From contig DKCG01000018.1 of NCBI GenBank assembly GCA_002449145.1, positions 1-47,698 of the forward strand: a stretch of 47,698 bases of DNA, read 5' to 3'. A program made the position numbers and the translations under genes. The DNA comes from Christensenella sp. UBA6880 (GTDB taxonomy: Bacteria > Bacillota > Clostridia > Christensenellales > CAG-917). Shown piece after piece: positions 33,494 through 40,994 of this stretch. The notes beneath the pieces were generated by a model, which saw only the letters and a list, made by a program, of their open reading frames with translations, made no database searches and was not told where the DNA came from. Position 1 is the first letter of the stretch. Each line of letters begins with the position of its first letter.

Positions 33494-35383
33494 TCACTTT
33501 TCGGAAAGTTCAAGCCATTCTTCTTCCATGGGCGCGAGTTTTTCTTTGAGCGCGGCAATTTGCGACTCGATTTCGGCAATCTTGACGTAGTCCGTATACA
33601 CGCTTTCGTCGTTGTGCATAACCTCTTGCAAAGAGGAAATTTGCTCGTTGAGAGCGTTCATTTTTTCTTCGAGAAAACTCAGTCTGTGCGCACGGCGCGC
33701 TTCTTCCTTGCTTTGCGATACGGGCTTCTCTTTTTTCTTAACTTCGACGGATTTGCCTTGATTATCGTCGCTTTCGCTTGTCGTTTTTCTCGATTCGTAA
33801 TCGGAATATTTGCCGTCGAAAAGTTCTATTTTTCCGTCGGTGAAAACTATGAGTCTATCGCACACTCTGTTGATAAAGTATCTGTCGTGCGACACGGTTA
33901 TCACCGTTCCCGTGTAGTTTGAAAGCAGTCTTTCAAGCGTTTCTTTGCCGATGATGTCCATATGGTTGGTCGGCTCGTCGAGTATGAGAATATTCGGTTT
34001 TTTCCTCAATATTTTGCAAAGCGCGAGCCTAACCTTTTCGCCGCCCGACAAGTCGCATATGCGCTTGAAAACGTCGTCGCCCGTGAGCATAAACGCGCCG
34101 AGCGCACTGCGCGCTTCGGTGTTGGACAGCATAGGAAATTCGTTTTGGAAATCTTCGAGCACCGTAAGCGTCGAAAAACTTTGCGTCGAGGTTTGGTCGA
34201 AATAACCAACTTGCGCGTGAAGTCCGAAAGTCGCGCTGCCGCCGAGCGGTTTGAGTTTGTGAACGATAGTTTTCACAAGCGTGGATTTGCCCGTGCCGTT
34301 CTGCCCTATTATGCCGACTTTTTGACCTCTTTTGACAATCGTGTCAACCTCGCCGAGCGGCTTGTCGTAGCCGAATACGAGTTTGTCGATAACGACCGCT
34401 TTTTCGACGGTTTCGCGTTCGGGTTGGAAGTTCGAGCGGAAGGTTGCCGTATCGAAATTGCTCGGCGTTCCAACTTCGCCTATGCGTTCGATTTGCTTGA
34501 GTTTTGCTTGCGCCATTGCGGCTTTATTCGCCTTGTATCTAAACTTTTCAACTAGCGCGCTAAGGCGGTCTATTTCCTTTTTGCGCATAATCGAGTCTTT
34601 GAGAGCCTTGTCGTAGGCTTGCTGTTTTTGCGCCATAAACGAGGTGTAGTTGCCAGAGTAACGCTTCGTTTCGCCGTACTCGATTTCGTATACGACGTTC
34701 ACGATTTTGTCCAAAAACATACGGTCGTGCGACACTATCACGCAGGATTTTTTGTATGCGCAAAGATAGTTTTCAAGCCACTCAATAGCCTCTAAATCCA
34801 AATGGTTGGTAGGCTCGTCCAAAAGCAAAACGTCCGGCTTCGACAAAAGTAGTTTCAAAAGCGCGATTTTGGTGCGTTGTCCGCCCGAAAACTCGCACAG
34901 CGGCTTTTTCATGTCCTCGTTTGAAAATCCAAACTTTTTCACCGCCCTGAGGTATTCTTTTTTATAGGTATATCCGCCCTCTCTCTCGAATTGCTCGCAA
35001 AGACGAGAATATCTTTTTACGTTTTGGTCGCACGAATCCGTTTGCAGTGCCGAAAGCGCGCTTTCCATATCCGCCTCTATGCCGAGCAAATCGGAATACG
35101 CGTCCAAAATCTCGTCGAGCATAGTTTTGGACTTGTCGTCGTTGCTCGTCTGTTTCAAAAAACCTATAACGGGATTGCCGCTCGTAAAAACGCCGTACGG
35201 CGCGTCGTCCTCGCCCTTTTGGCACTCGACCTCACCCGTCAAAACTTTGAGAAGCGTGGTTTTTCCACAACCGTTGCGACCGATAAGCGCGATTTTTTCG
35301 TTTTCGTGAATGACAAAATCCGCCTGATAAATCACCGGCGTTCCGTCATATTCTACCGCTACGTTTGATACGTTTATTTGCAT
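33494..35383 (-). CDS. ABC-F family ATPase
   Basis: A 629-residue protein with two ABC ATPase domains and no membrane part, the form of ABC-F translation factors that bind the ribosomal E site. First domain: Walker A GRNGCGKTT, signature FSGGQRTK, Walker B DVLLLDEPTNHLD. Second domain: Walker A GQNGTGKST, signature LSGGEKVRLA, Walker B NILILDEPTNHMD. The linker between them is charged, and the C-terminus (about the last 70 residues) is a coiled coil, as in YdiF/Uup-type members. Whether it gives antibiotic resistance or is a housekeeping factor cannot be told from sequence alone. Confidence 0.92.
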   Translation of the reverse strand: MQINVSNVAVEYDGTPVIYQADFVIHENEKIALIGRNGCGKTTLLKVLTGEVECQKGEDDAPYGVFTSGNPVIGFLKQTSNDDKSKTMLDEILDAYSDLLGIEADMESALSALQTDSCDQNVKRYSRLCEQFEREGGYTYKKEYLRAVKKFGFSNEDMKKPLCEFSGGQRTKIALLKLLLSKPDVLLLDEPTNHLDLEAIEWLENYLCAYKKSCVIVSHDRMFLDKIVNVVYEIEYGETKRYSGNYTSFMAQKQQAYDKALKDSIMRKKEIDRLSALVEKFRYKANKAAMAQAKLKQIERIGEVGTPSNFDTATFRSNFQPERETVEKAVVIDKLVFGYDKPLGEVDTIVKRGQKVGIIGQNGTGKSTLVKTIVHKLKPLGGSATFGLHAQVGYFDQTSTQSFSTLTVLEDFQNEFPMLSNTEARSALGAFMLTGDDVFKRICDLSGGEKVRLALCKILRKKPNILILDEPTNHMDIIGKETLERLLSNYTGTVITVSHDRYFINRVCDRLIVFTDGKIELFDGKYSDYESRKTTSESDDNQGKSVEVKKKEKPVSQSKEEARRAHRLSFLEEKMNALNEQISSLQEVMHNDESVYTDYVKIAEIESQIAALKEKLAPMEEEWLELSEK

Positions 35384-35450
35384 ACTTCGATTTTATCCTA
35401 TTTTGCAAATTAAGTCCATAAAATCCGCCAACATCGAAAATATCGATATT

Positions 35451-35560
35451 CCGCCGCACAATCGTGCGGCAGGGGTCAGCGTTTCCAACATACATAAAAA
35501 AAAAGTGCCGCCGCACAATCGTGCGGCAGGGGTCAGAGTTTCCAATAGACATAAAAAAAG
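35451..35560. repeat. Two tandem 53-bp hairpin repeats, period 57 bp
   Basis: Copies at about 35451-35504 and 35508-35560 share CCGCCGCACAATCGTGCGG, then CAGGGGTCAG, then GTTTCCAA and ACATAAAAAAA, with only a few differences. Each contains a perfect GCCGCAC/GTGCGGC hairpin. They lie between the host ABC-F gene and the recombinase and overlap the last codons of the recombinase frame. Confidence 0.75.
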
Positions 35561-37098
35561 AACGCAAATGCGTTCTTTTTTGGCGCGCCTTTGGATAAAA
35601 TAGACGAATAATTTTGAGTAAAAGAAAAAGCAGATTCGCACTGCTTTTCTATTTCGATAGTTGCTTTCGCATCGATGGCAACTGTTTCCGTCGGCGGTGC
35701 AAAATTGTATGTGATAATCAATTTATCTTCAAAGAAAACTATTTCTCGAATGAAAGTATTGACTATCATTTTTCTAAATTGCAAATCGGTTGAATTTGCA
35801 TTGAATTTTGATGATATGTAATTCTTGATTTGTTCACGCGAGAGATATTGCTGTGTTTTTTGTTTTTCCTTATCAATCTCAAAATCATATTGATTGATTT
35901 GCATCTCAAGTTCTTTCAATCTTGTTTTTGTTTGTTCGGTAATAATGCCTTCTTCTATCGCTTTGATAATATTGCTTGCGGATTTTTGCGCTTGTGCTTT
36001 TTTGTTTTCAAGCAATTTGAGCGAAGCATTGTCTCTCGCTTCTTTTTCAAGAACTGTGTACACCGAATTTGCGATTCTCGTAACAGTTTCATCGTCGGAT
36101 AAAAATGCCATAGTCGAGTTTATAACCAAATCTTCGATGTAATCTTTTTGTACCGAAGTTGTCGTGCATTTTTCGCCCTTTTTGTGCGAATTGCAAACAT
36201 AGTAATAATGCACACGTTTTGCTTTGCTAGAACCGCTTGCGCCACTCATTTTCTTTTTACAAACACCGCATACCAATTTGCCTGTGAGTATATACTCATA
36301 AACTGCCTTTTTGCTGCTTGGTGCAATTTTATTTTGTTGATGTATCATTTCAACTTTTTGCCACAATTCGTCTGATATTATTTGCGGATATACTTTGTCA
36401 TATACAATTCCGCCGTGTTCGACCTTGCCGGTGTATTTGAGTTTATGCAACAACTTGAAAATCGTCCGATTGCTCAAATACTTTTCGTCGTGATATTTGA
36501 TTCCGCGCTCTTGCAATGATTTTGCAATTTCTTCTGCCGTATATCCTTGCGAATATTTAGTAAATATCTCTAAAATTGTGGCAGCCTCCTTTTCGTTTAT
36601 TACATATTTTTGATTAACTACGTCATATCCAAATACTTTTCTTCCGCCCGTTGCATTTCCTTTTAGCCAACTCTCATTGAGTCCGCGTCTGACTTTTTGC
36701 ATAAGTTCTTCGGAAAAGTATTGATTCATACCTTCGAGAAAACATTCCATCATACGTCCTTCTGGCGTGTCTGTAAGGTTTTCCATTGCCGACATCAATT
36801 TAACGTTGTTGTCTTGCAGTCGCTTTTTGTTGATAACCGATTCATATTTGTTTCTTGCAAATCTGTCTAATTTGTACACGATGACATAATCCCAATGCTG
36901 TTTTTCACTATCGCGTATCATTTTTTGAAATGCGGGTCGATTGTCGTTTGTACCTGTCATTGCTCTATCAATGTATGCATCCAGTATCACCGTGTCGTGT
37001 TGTTTTGCATATTCGTGGCACACTCTCAATTGTCCTTCGATTGATTGTTCCGTTTGGCTGTCGCTCGAATATCTCGCGTATATAACTGCCGTTTTCAT
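35533..37098 (-). CDS. Large serine recombinase (site-specific integrase)
   Basis: A 521-residue serine recombinase. The N-terminal catalytic domain begins AVIYARYSSDSQ with nucleophile Ser11 and contains YKLDRFARNKYE with the conserved arginines. The recombinase domain (about residues 160-270), a zinc ribbon (CGVCKKKMSG then CNSHKKGEKC) and a long coiled coil (about 350-420) follow, as in integrases of clostridial transposons and ICEs. A GGAGG site precedes ATG. The last 20 or so residues (after FTQNYSS) are coded across a terminator and a hairpin repeat that belong to the junction with host DNA, so the native C-terminus was probably different before integration. Confidence 0.93.
   Translation of the reverse strand: MKTAVIYARYSSDSQTEQSIEGQLRVCHEYAKQHDTVILDAYIDRAMTGTNDNRPAFQKMIRDSEKQHWDYVIVYKLDRFARNKYESVINKKRLQDNNVKLMSAMENLTDTPEGRMMECFLEGMNQYFSEELMQKVRRGLNESWLKGNATGGRKVFGYDVVNQKYVINEKEAATILEIFTKYSQGYTAEEIAKSLQERGIKYHDEKYLSNRTIFKLLHKLKYTGKVEHGGIVYDKVYPQIISDELWQKVEMIHQQNKIAPSSKKAVYEYILTGKLVCGVCKKKMSGASGSSKAKRVHYYYVCNSHKKGEKCTTTSVQKDYIEDLVINSTMAFLSDDETVTRIANSVYTVLEKEARDNASLKLLENKKAQAQKSASNIIKAIEEGIITEQTKTRLKELEMQINQYDFEIDKEKQKTQQYLSREQIKNYISSKFNANSTDLQFRKMIVNTFIREIVFFEDKLIITYNFAPPTETVAIDAKATIEIEKQCESAFSFTQNYSSILSKGAPKKNAFAFFFYVYWKL
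35553..35581. terminator. Strong bidirectional terminator inside the recombinase frame
   Basis: GAACGC (35560-35565) pairs with GCGTTC (35570-35575), flanked by seven A and six T. Read leftward it terminates the recombinase transcript before its in-frame stop at 35533-35535. Confidence 0.85.
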
Positions 37099-37432
37099 TT
37101 TGTTTACCTCCTTTGATTTGTCTTTCGACGGGGAACGAAAACATCGGAAAATCCGCAGTCGGTCAAGGAAACAAGAAAAAGAATGTGCATAATCTTTTTG
37201 TTAAATGGTTTTTACATTGTTTTTCTCCTTTACCGCAAGGGGTTTCCGATATACTTTCCCGAAGAAAGAAAATCGTATTTTGTGTTTGATGAAATGATGT
37301 TATCAACAATTTCCATTTTATAAAACCACATATACGCATACTTTTTGTTTCGCCAGTGAAGCGCAAAAAATATTCGACAAATACTAAATGTGATGTCTAT
37401 GTGATAATAATGTTTTTCTTGTCGTTTTGTCG
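37099..37432. other. Intergenic region between divergent recombinase and replication genes
   Basis: About 330 bases with no convincing gene. Read leftward it contains AAAGGAG followed by ATG TAA (37212-37217 complement), a start codon directly followed by a stop. It also contains the recombinase promoter region, in which I could not fix a clear -35/-10 pair. Confidence 0.4.
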
Positions 37433-37461
37433 TTGACAATGATTTATGCACATCGTATAAT
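37433..37461 (+). promoter_or_regulatory. Strong promoter of the replication module
   Basis: Perfect TTGACA (37433-37438), 17-base spacer, perfect TATAAT (37456-37461). Transcription should start near 37468, 230 bases before the first ordinary gene. Confidence 0.9.
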
Positions 37462-37520
37462 GGCATCACAACAGAACACGGTGATACGGATCTGATAGTA
37501 GAAATAAGACCTAATAAAAA

Positions 37521-37574
37521 ATGAGATTGTTGTGGTTTAAGAGTGACGATGCAAATCGCACCACCACGACCTAA
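37521..37574 (+). CDS. 17-codon leader peptide with terminal Thr run
   Basis: The frame reads MRLLWFKSDDANRTTTT and stops at TAA. It lies between the promoter and the leader terminator, and its codons contain the two alternative pairing segments of the leader (37528-37536 and 37563-37570), the layout of a ribosome-sensing attenuator. There is no strong ribosome binding site before ATG (sequence CCTAATAAAAA), which lowers confidence. Its product would have no function beyond translation itself. Confidence 0.5.
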   Translation: MRLLWFKSDDANRTTTT

Positions 37575-37587
37575 AAACAAAGGGTGA

Positions 37588-37647
37588 CCGTGGCTATCAG
37601 GCAAAGTTTCGAGAGAATCGAAATTTTCCTGGTTAGCCACGGTTTTT
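37588..37647 (+). terminator. Leader terminator of the replication module
   Basis: CCGTGGCTA (37588-37596) pairs with TAGCCACGG (37634-37642), with inner AGG/CCT and TTTCGA/TCGAAA pairs, followed by five T. It lies between the promoter and the first gene, so its use must be regulated for the module to be expressed. Confidence 0.88.
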
Positions 37648-37697
37648 ATATTCTCGACTCCCTCGGAACAAAAAAATACATTCCAAGGAGGTAGAAT

Positions 37698-37991
37698 ATG
37701 ATGACGATTCAAGCAGTACGTAAGGATTTAAATGAAATCCGTTATTATTTCGCGCGCAAAAAACGACTTGATGACGTTTCTGCACTTGTCGGCAATAACA
37801 AAGTTGTCGATATGGTTGAACGCTACAAAGTCGCAATGCAAAATGCACCCATAAGACTTTACGATTTATATACGTCTTTGTTTGTCGAAAACAATACTCA
37901 AGAAAGTCTTTCAAACAAGTGGTGCTATTCGAGAGAGCATATAACGCGCTTGACAAAAATGCTGTATCAATATTTGGCGGCTACACTTTGA
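37698..37991 (+). CDS. Small conserved mobile-element protein
   Basis: A 97-residue soluble protein, mostly helical by composition, with a C-terminal part (NNTQESLSNKWCYSREHITRLTKMLYQYL) that looks like a helix-turn-helix resembling sigma-region-4 or ArpU-type regulators. I have seen similar proteins beside replication genes of clostridial plasmids and ICEs but know no function. GGAGG lies six bases before ATG. First gene after the regulated leader. Confidence 0.75.
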   Translation: MMTIQAVRKDLNEIRYYFARKKRLDDVSALVGNNKVVDMVERYKVAMQNAPIRLYDLYTSLFVENNTQESLSNKWCYSREHITRLTKMLYQYLAATL

Positions 37992-38024
37992 TGATTTTGC
38001 GACTTCTCGAAGGAGGTGATGTTT

Positions 38025-38219
38025 ATGGAGAATTGCAAAACTCCGAACTGTAGAACGAAACCCAAATTAACGATACTCACAACAGGTGCTCCGTCTATAA
38101 AAAATATGCGAAAACAAGACTATGATATATTCATCAATAATTTGGTTTTCTTCGCACGTGAGCACCTCAACGAAAAGCAATCCACTTTAACAGCAAAGGA
38201 TGGTGATGCTGATGATTGA
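38025..38219 (+). CDS. Small hypothetical protein upstream of rep
   Basis: A 64-residue protein beginning MENCKTPNCRTKPK. The ATG at 38025 follows AGGAGG (38011-38016) at good distance; a longer frame from GTG 38016 starts inside that site and is rejected. Two cysteines near the start (C-x4-C) may bind metal. Its end overlaps the start of rep, so the two are translationally coupled. Function unknown. Confidence 0.7.
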   Translation: MENCKTPNCRTKPKLTILTTGAPSIKNMRKQDYDIFINNLVFFAREHLNEKQSTLTAKDGDADD

Positions 38220-38976
38220 ACGTGCAAAAATATATAGCGACGGCAATCATTTTATCGCCATTCCGGAAACAAAATCCGATAATAAAAAGCGCAAATCGGT
38301 TGTGCCCAAACAATACACGGATGAGGAAAGAAAAGCCCTTGATAAACGCAATTTGCTCATACGGAAAATTCGCTTTGTACGCAAAGCATATCTAAACAGA
38401 TTCAATTATTTTGCAACGTTTACGTATGACAGTGCAAAGCACACGGAGCATACTTTCAAGAAGGGATTGTCGTCTTCGCTAGCAAAATTGCACAGCCGTA
38501 AAGGTTGGAAATATATGGGAGTTTGGGAAAGAAGCAAAAGGGATAGATTGCATTTTCACGCACTGATATTTGTACCGCAAAATGCAATGGTCGGCGAGTT
38601 GTTTGAAAAACGCGATTATGACACAAGAAGCAAAAAGATGCGTTTAACAATACAAAACACATATTTTAACCAGCGTTTCGGAAGAAGCGACTTTGAGAGC
38701 ATAGACCAATCTATAAAGCAACTATACAACGGCATCCTGCAATATCTATTGAAGTATTTAGCGAAATCTGGTGAGAAAATTACCTATTCGCGCGGTTTAC
38801 CGTCATACATAACCGCAGATATTGCGGATGACGACGTAGTAACCGAAATGGGGCTATGGTCGCAAAAGTTGCTTCTGTTTGATAATGCAACATTGTATGA
38901 TGAAGGTGAGATTCTCGGCACACTCGACGACGATGCGTTGATACAAAGGCTCGCGCAAAAGGCAATAAAAAAATAA
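38206..38976 (+). CDS. rep: Rolling-circle replication initiator (HUH Rep)
   Basis: A protein of about 256 residues with the three motifs of HUH Rep proteins in order: motif 1 NYFATFTYD, motif 2 (metal-binding His-x-His) RLHFHALIFV, and motif 3 with the nicking tyrosine in LLKYLAKSG (YLLKY region). It should nick the element's origin, stay bound to the 5' end and drive rolling-circle replication. Of three possible starts (38200, 38206, 38212), 38206 is best spaced from AAAGGA (38195-38200). The overlap with the preceding gene suggests coupling. Relatives occur in small plasmids and single-stranded DNA phages. Confidence 0.85.
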   Translation: MLMIERAKIYSDGNHFIAIPETKSDNKKRKSVVPKQYTDEERKALDKRNLLIRKIRFVRKAYLNRFNYFATFTYDSAKHTEHTFKKGLSSSLAKLHSRKGWKYMGVWERSKRDRLHFHALIFVPQNAMVGELFEKRDYDTRSKKMRLTIQNTYFNQRFGRSDFESIDQSIKQLYNGILQYLLKYLAKSGEKITYSRGLPSYITADIADDDVVTEMGLWSQKLLLFDNATLYDEGEILGTLDDDALIQRLAQKAIKK

Positions 38977-39013
38977 AAGGCGCAACACTTTTTCGATGAG
39001 CAAAAAACGGTAT

Positions 39014-39061
39014 GAGAAAGGGGCTGCTTCGCCAAGCGGTTTAGCGCGAACAGCCCCTCTC
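39014..39061. repeat. Inverted repeat after rep
   Basis: GGGGCTG (39020-39026) pairs with CAGCCCC (39051-39057), extended by GAGA/TCTC outside and by TTCGC/GCGAA inside. There is no T tract, so it is unlikely to be an ordinary terminator. Confidence 0.65.
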
Positions 39062-39100
39062 CGTTTGCCTCGAAAAGTTCGCCTGTTTTGTTTGTTTTGC

Positions 39101-39151
39101 GTGTCCTTGTCTGGCACGCGCCAGCGTGCCACTTGTTCAAGACAAGGACAC
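39101..39151. repeat. Cruciform-type palindrome, candidate replication origin
   Basis: GTGTCCTTGTCT (39101-39112) is the exact inverse of AGACAAGGACAC (39140-39151). Inside, GGCACGC (39113-39119) pairs with GCGTGCC (39124-39130), and ACTTGTTCA remains unpaired next to it. A 12-bp outer stem with an inner hairpin and a free single-stranded stretch, directly after a HUH Rep gene, fits a double- or single-strand origin. Confidence 0.65.
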
Positions 39152-39166
39152 ATCTAATGGACAATA

Positions 39167-39850
39167 TTAAATTTCTCTGCAAATGGTATAATTTTCTTGG
39201 GCTCCTAATATATCATAAGCTTTTTGTATGTATTCTTCTGGTGCTTTTATAAAATTTGACCACTTTACGCATTTAAAAAAGCTACTTTCGCCATGATAAA
39301 TAGTGCTATTATTGCTGCAAATATCACAATTTGGTCTTTTAATATTGAACATATTCTTTTTTAATATATCAAATAAAAAATCTGTTTTATAAAGTACACA
39401 AGATGTATCGCAACAATTATTGTCGCTTATAAAATAATCATACGAGCCATAATTATCTGGTAATACTACCCCCAATAATGCGTTTGTTGGACTAGTTATA
39501 GGGTCGCCATTACTGTTTTTTCGTTTCGTTTCAAGCAATGAATATCTAACTTCCCACGGAATCCATTGGTCTTTGTCAGTTTTATATACTTCTCTCATCC
39601 CTTTTGAAATAATAACAATCGTTAAAGTGCTATCAACTATTTTATCTTTTAATTTTTCCCAAATAGTATCATCACTTAGGTGCGATAAATCTTCTCCTTC
39701 TGATTCTGCCTTGTAGATATTATCAGACATATTTCTTATGTAGTCTTCAAGTATATTGACGTAATCACGCACTGTAGTAAAATAATTATCATTTAACCTA
39801 TATACTTGATTGTCTTTAAATTTATATGAAATGAAAATCTTATGTCCCAT
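39167..39850 (-). CDS. TIR-like domain protein (MTH538/ThsB-like)
   Basis: A 227-residue soluble protein opening with MGHKIFISYKFKDN, a first strand typical of TIR-like domains, followed by TLTIVIISKGM (strand C) and the conserved WIPWEVRYSL, whose glutamate is a candidate catalytic residue by comparison with the Thoeris sensor ThsB. The domain belongs to the MTH538 TIR-like group (DUF1863). The C-terminal half has several cysteines (NNCCDTSC, CDIC) of unknown role. In antiphage systems such TIR proteins make a nucleotide signal from NAD on infection. The start overlaps the stop of the membrane-protein gene by one base (TAATG), with GGAGG six bases before it, so the two proteins are made together. 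Confidence 0.82.
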   Translation of the reverse strand: MGHKIFISYKFKDNQVYRLNDNYFTTVRDYVNILEDYIRNMSDNIYKAESEGEDLSHLSDDTIWEKLKDKIVDSTLTIVIISKGMREVYKTDKDQWIPWEVRYSLLETKRKNSNGDPITSPTNALLGVVLPDNYGSYDYFISDNNCCDTSCVLYKTDFLFDILKKNMFNIKRPNCDICSNNSTIYHGESSFFKCVKWSNFIKAPEEYIQKAYDILGAQENYTICREI

Positions 39851-40272
39851 TATTTGCCTCCCATTACGAATTTAATGATTACTGTTATTATAGATATTAT
39901 TACTATAAGGGCGCTATAAAATGGTATTATTGATTTTGAAAATAACGTTTGGAAATATAATGTTTTATCTTGCTTTTTTGATATTGGCAATTGCATGTTA
40001 AAATCTATATTTTCTGGTTTTTCCATTGCGACTTTATCATACAGAATGCGATATTTTCTTTCTAATTGTAAGTAATATGTATCTAATGCGCAAAAAACAA
40101 ATGCCGGCAAAAAAGCCATTAATGCAATATAAAATTCTTTCATTGTGATGGCACAAGTTATAATTGCAGATACAATTGTTAATGCCCACCCTTTAAAAAT
40201 AAATGAATTATTTGCCATTCTACTAATACTGTTTTGCAAAAACTCTAAATGCTTAATTTTACTTTCGTTCAT
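39850..40272 (-). CDS. Three-helix membrane protein paired with the TIR-like protein
   Basis: A 140-residue protein with hydrophobic segments at about residues 26-45, 47-66 and 112-137. An amphipathic N-terminus (KHLEFLQNSISRM) precedes the first, and a charged cytoplasmic stretch (DTYYLQLERKYRILYDKVA) follows the second, an arrangement resembling SLATT-type membrane effectors of nucleotide-signalling conflict systems. No ligand-binding domain (macro, SLOG or SAVED) is present. I recall similar proteins next to MTH538-type TIR genes in other Firmicutes. The likely role is a membrane-acting effector or the TIR protein's membrane partner; this is inference. First gene of the leftward operon. 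Confidence 0.75.
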   Translation of the reverse strand: MNESKIKHLEFLQNSISRMANNSFIFKGWALTIVSAIITCAITMKEFYIALMAFLPAFVFCALDTYYLQLERKYRILYDKVAMEKPENIDFNMQLPISKKQDKTLYFQTLFSKSIIPFYSALIVIISIITVIIKFVMGGK

Positions 40273-40291
40273 AATTACCTCCTTGTGTATA

Positions 40292-40320
40292 ATTATAGCA
40301 CAAAGAATAGAATAAGTAAA
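40292..40320 (-). promoter_or_regulatory. Promoter of the TIR/membrane protein operon
   Basis: Leftward TTTACT (40315-40320), 17-base spacer, perfect TATAAT (40292-40297), followed by AAGGAGG before ATG at 40272. Confidence 0.7.
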
Positions 40321-40322
40321 TA

Positions 40323-40529
40323 CTAAATCTTTTCTAAAAAGTCAGCACGTTCTTGCCGACTCATTCCTTCTAAATCAAAAACAACATTGGAGATTGCGAC
40401 AGTATTATAAACCCAAGGTTTTTCTATTAATGTTACTAATTTTGTAGAATAATGTATCTTATAAATAGGGTATGTTTGATTACTTCCCAATAATAAAGTT
40501 GCGAATTTAGGTTCTTTCATATTTTTCAT
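40323..40529 (-). CDS. Small hypothetical protein
   Basis: A 68-residue hydrophilic protein (MKNMKEPKFATLLLGSNQTY...) ending LEGMSRQERADFLEKI. An AGAGGAA lies about 18 bases before ATG, further than usual. It sits between the XRE regulator and the TIR operon on the same strand. I do not recognise it; it could be an accessory or antitoxin-like component, but nothing shows this. Confidence 0.5.
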   Translation of the reverse strand: MKNMKEPKFATLLLGSNQTYPIYKIHYSTKLVTLIEKPWVYNTVAISNVVFDLEGMSRQERADFLEKI

Positions 40530-40653
40530 CCATAAAGATTTTTTCCTCTATAGTGACATATGATACCCATATTTTGCAAATTATTATGTCGCTTTTATTT
40601 TGACTCCCTTTATTATAAATTAACACACCAGCAAGTCGTTGTAGGACTAAAAG

Positions 40654-40971
40654 TTATTTTCCCAAACTTGAGATAAAATCCATTAAAAGTTGTTTTGAAT
40701 CTTCGGGAAGTGTGTTGACGGTGTGCAGTGTAGCAATGTCGTCCTTTGACAACACTTCCTGAATTTTTATATACCCTTCATCATCCGAATTGCCAATCAA
40801 ATAATCTACGGAAACACTAAAAAATCTAGCAAGTTCTATGAGTTGCTCGATGGACGGTTGGGTGTTTCCTTGTTCCCAATTATTATATGTCCCTTGCGAC
40901 ACGTTGAAGGATTCCGCCATCTGTCGCTGGGATATATTTTTTTCTTTTCTTAAATCATATAATCTAATCAT
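40654..40971 (-). CDS. XRE-family repressor, divergent from the restriction-modification operon
   Basis: A 105-residue regulator. Residues 3-60 form a Cro/CI-type helix-turn-helix (LRKEKNISQRQMAESFNVSQGTYNNWEQG), followed by a short C-terminal helical part. It is transcribed away from the methyltransferase genes, and the shared 130-base region holds three matching inverted repeats, so it very likely controls both itself and the restriction-modification operon, like the C proteins of other such systems. Confidence 0.88.
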   Translation of the reverse strand: MIRLYDLRKEKNISQRQMAESFNVSQGTYNNWEQGNTQPSIEQLIELARFFSVSVDYLIGNSDDEGYIKIQEVLSKDDIATLHTVNTLPEDSKQLLMDFISSLGK

Positions 40972-40994
40972 TTCCGTTCCACCTTTACCAAATA

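Noticed and set aside
35451..35560. CRISPR array
   Set aside because: Only two units, separated by just a few bases, with no unique spacers and no cas genes.
35346..35641. Short minus-strand frames over the tandem hairpin repeats
   Set aside because: Their repeated peptide simply reflects the tandem DNA repeat; no start signals.
37230..37712. 160-codon minus-strand frame across the replication leader
   Set aside because: Antisense to promoter, leader peptide and terminator; no ribosome binding site.
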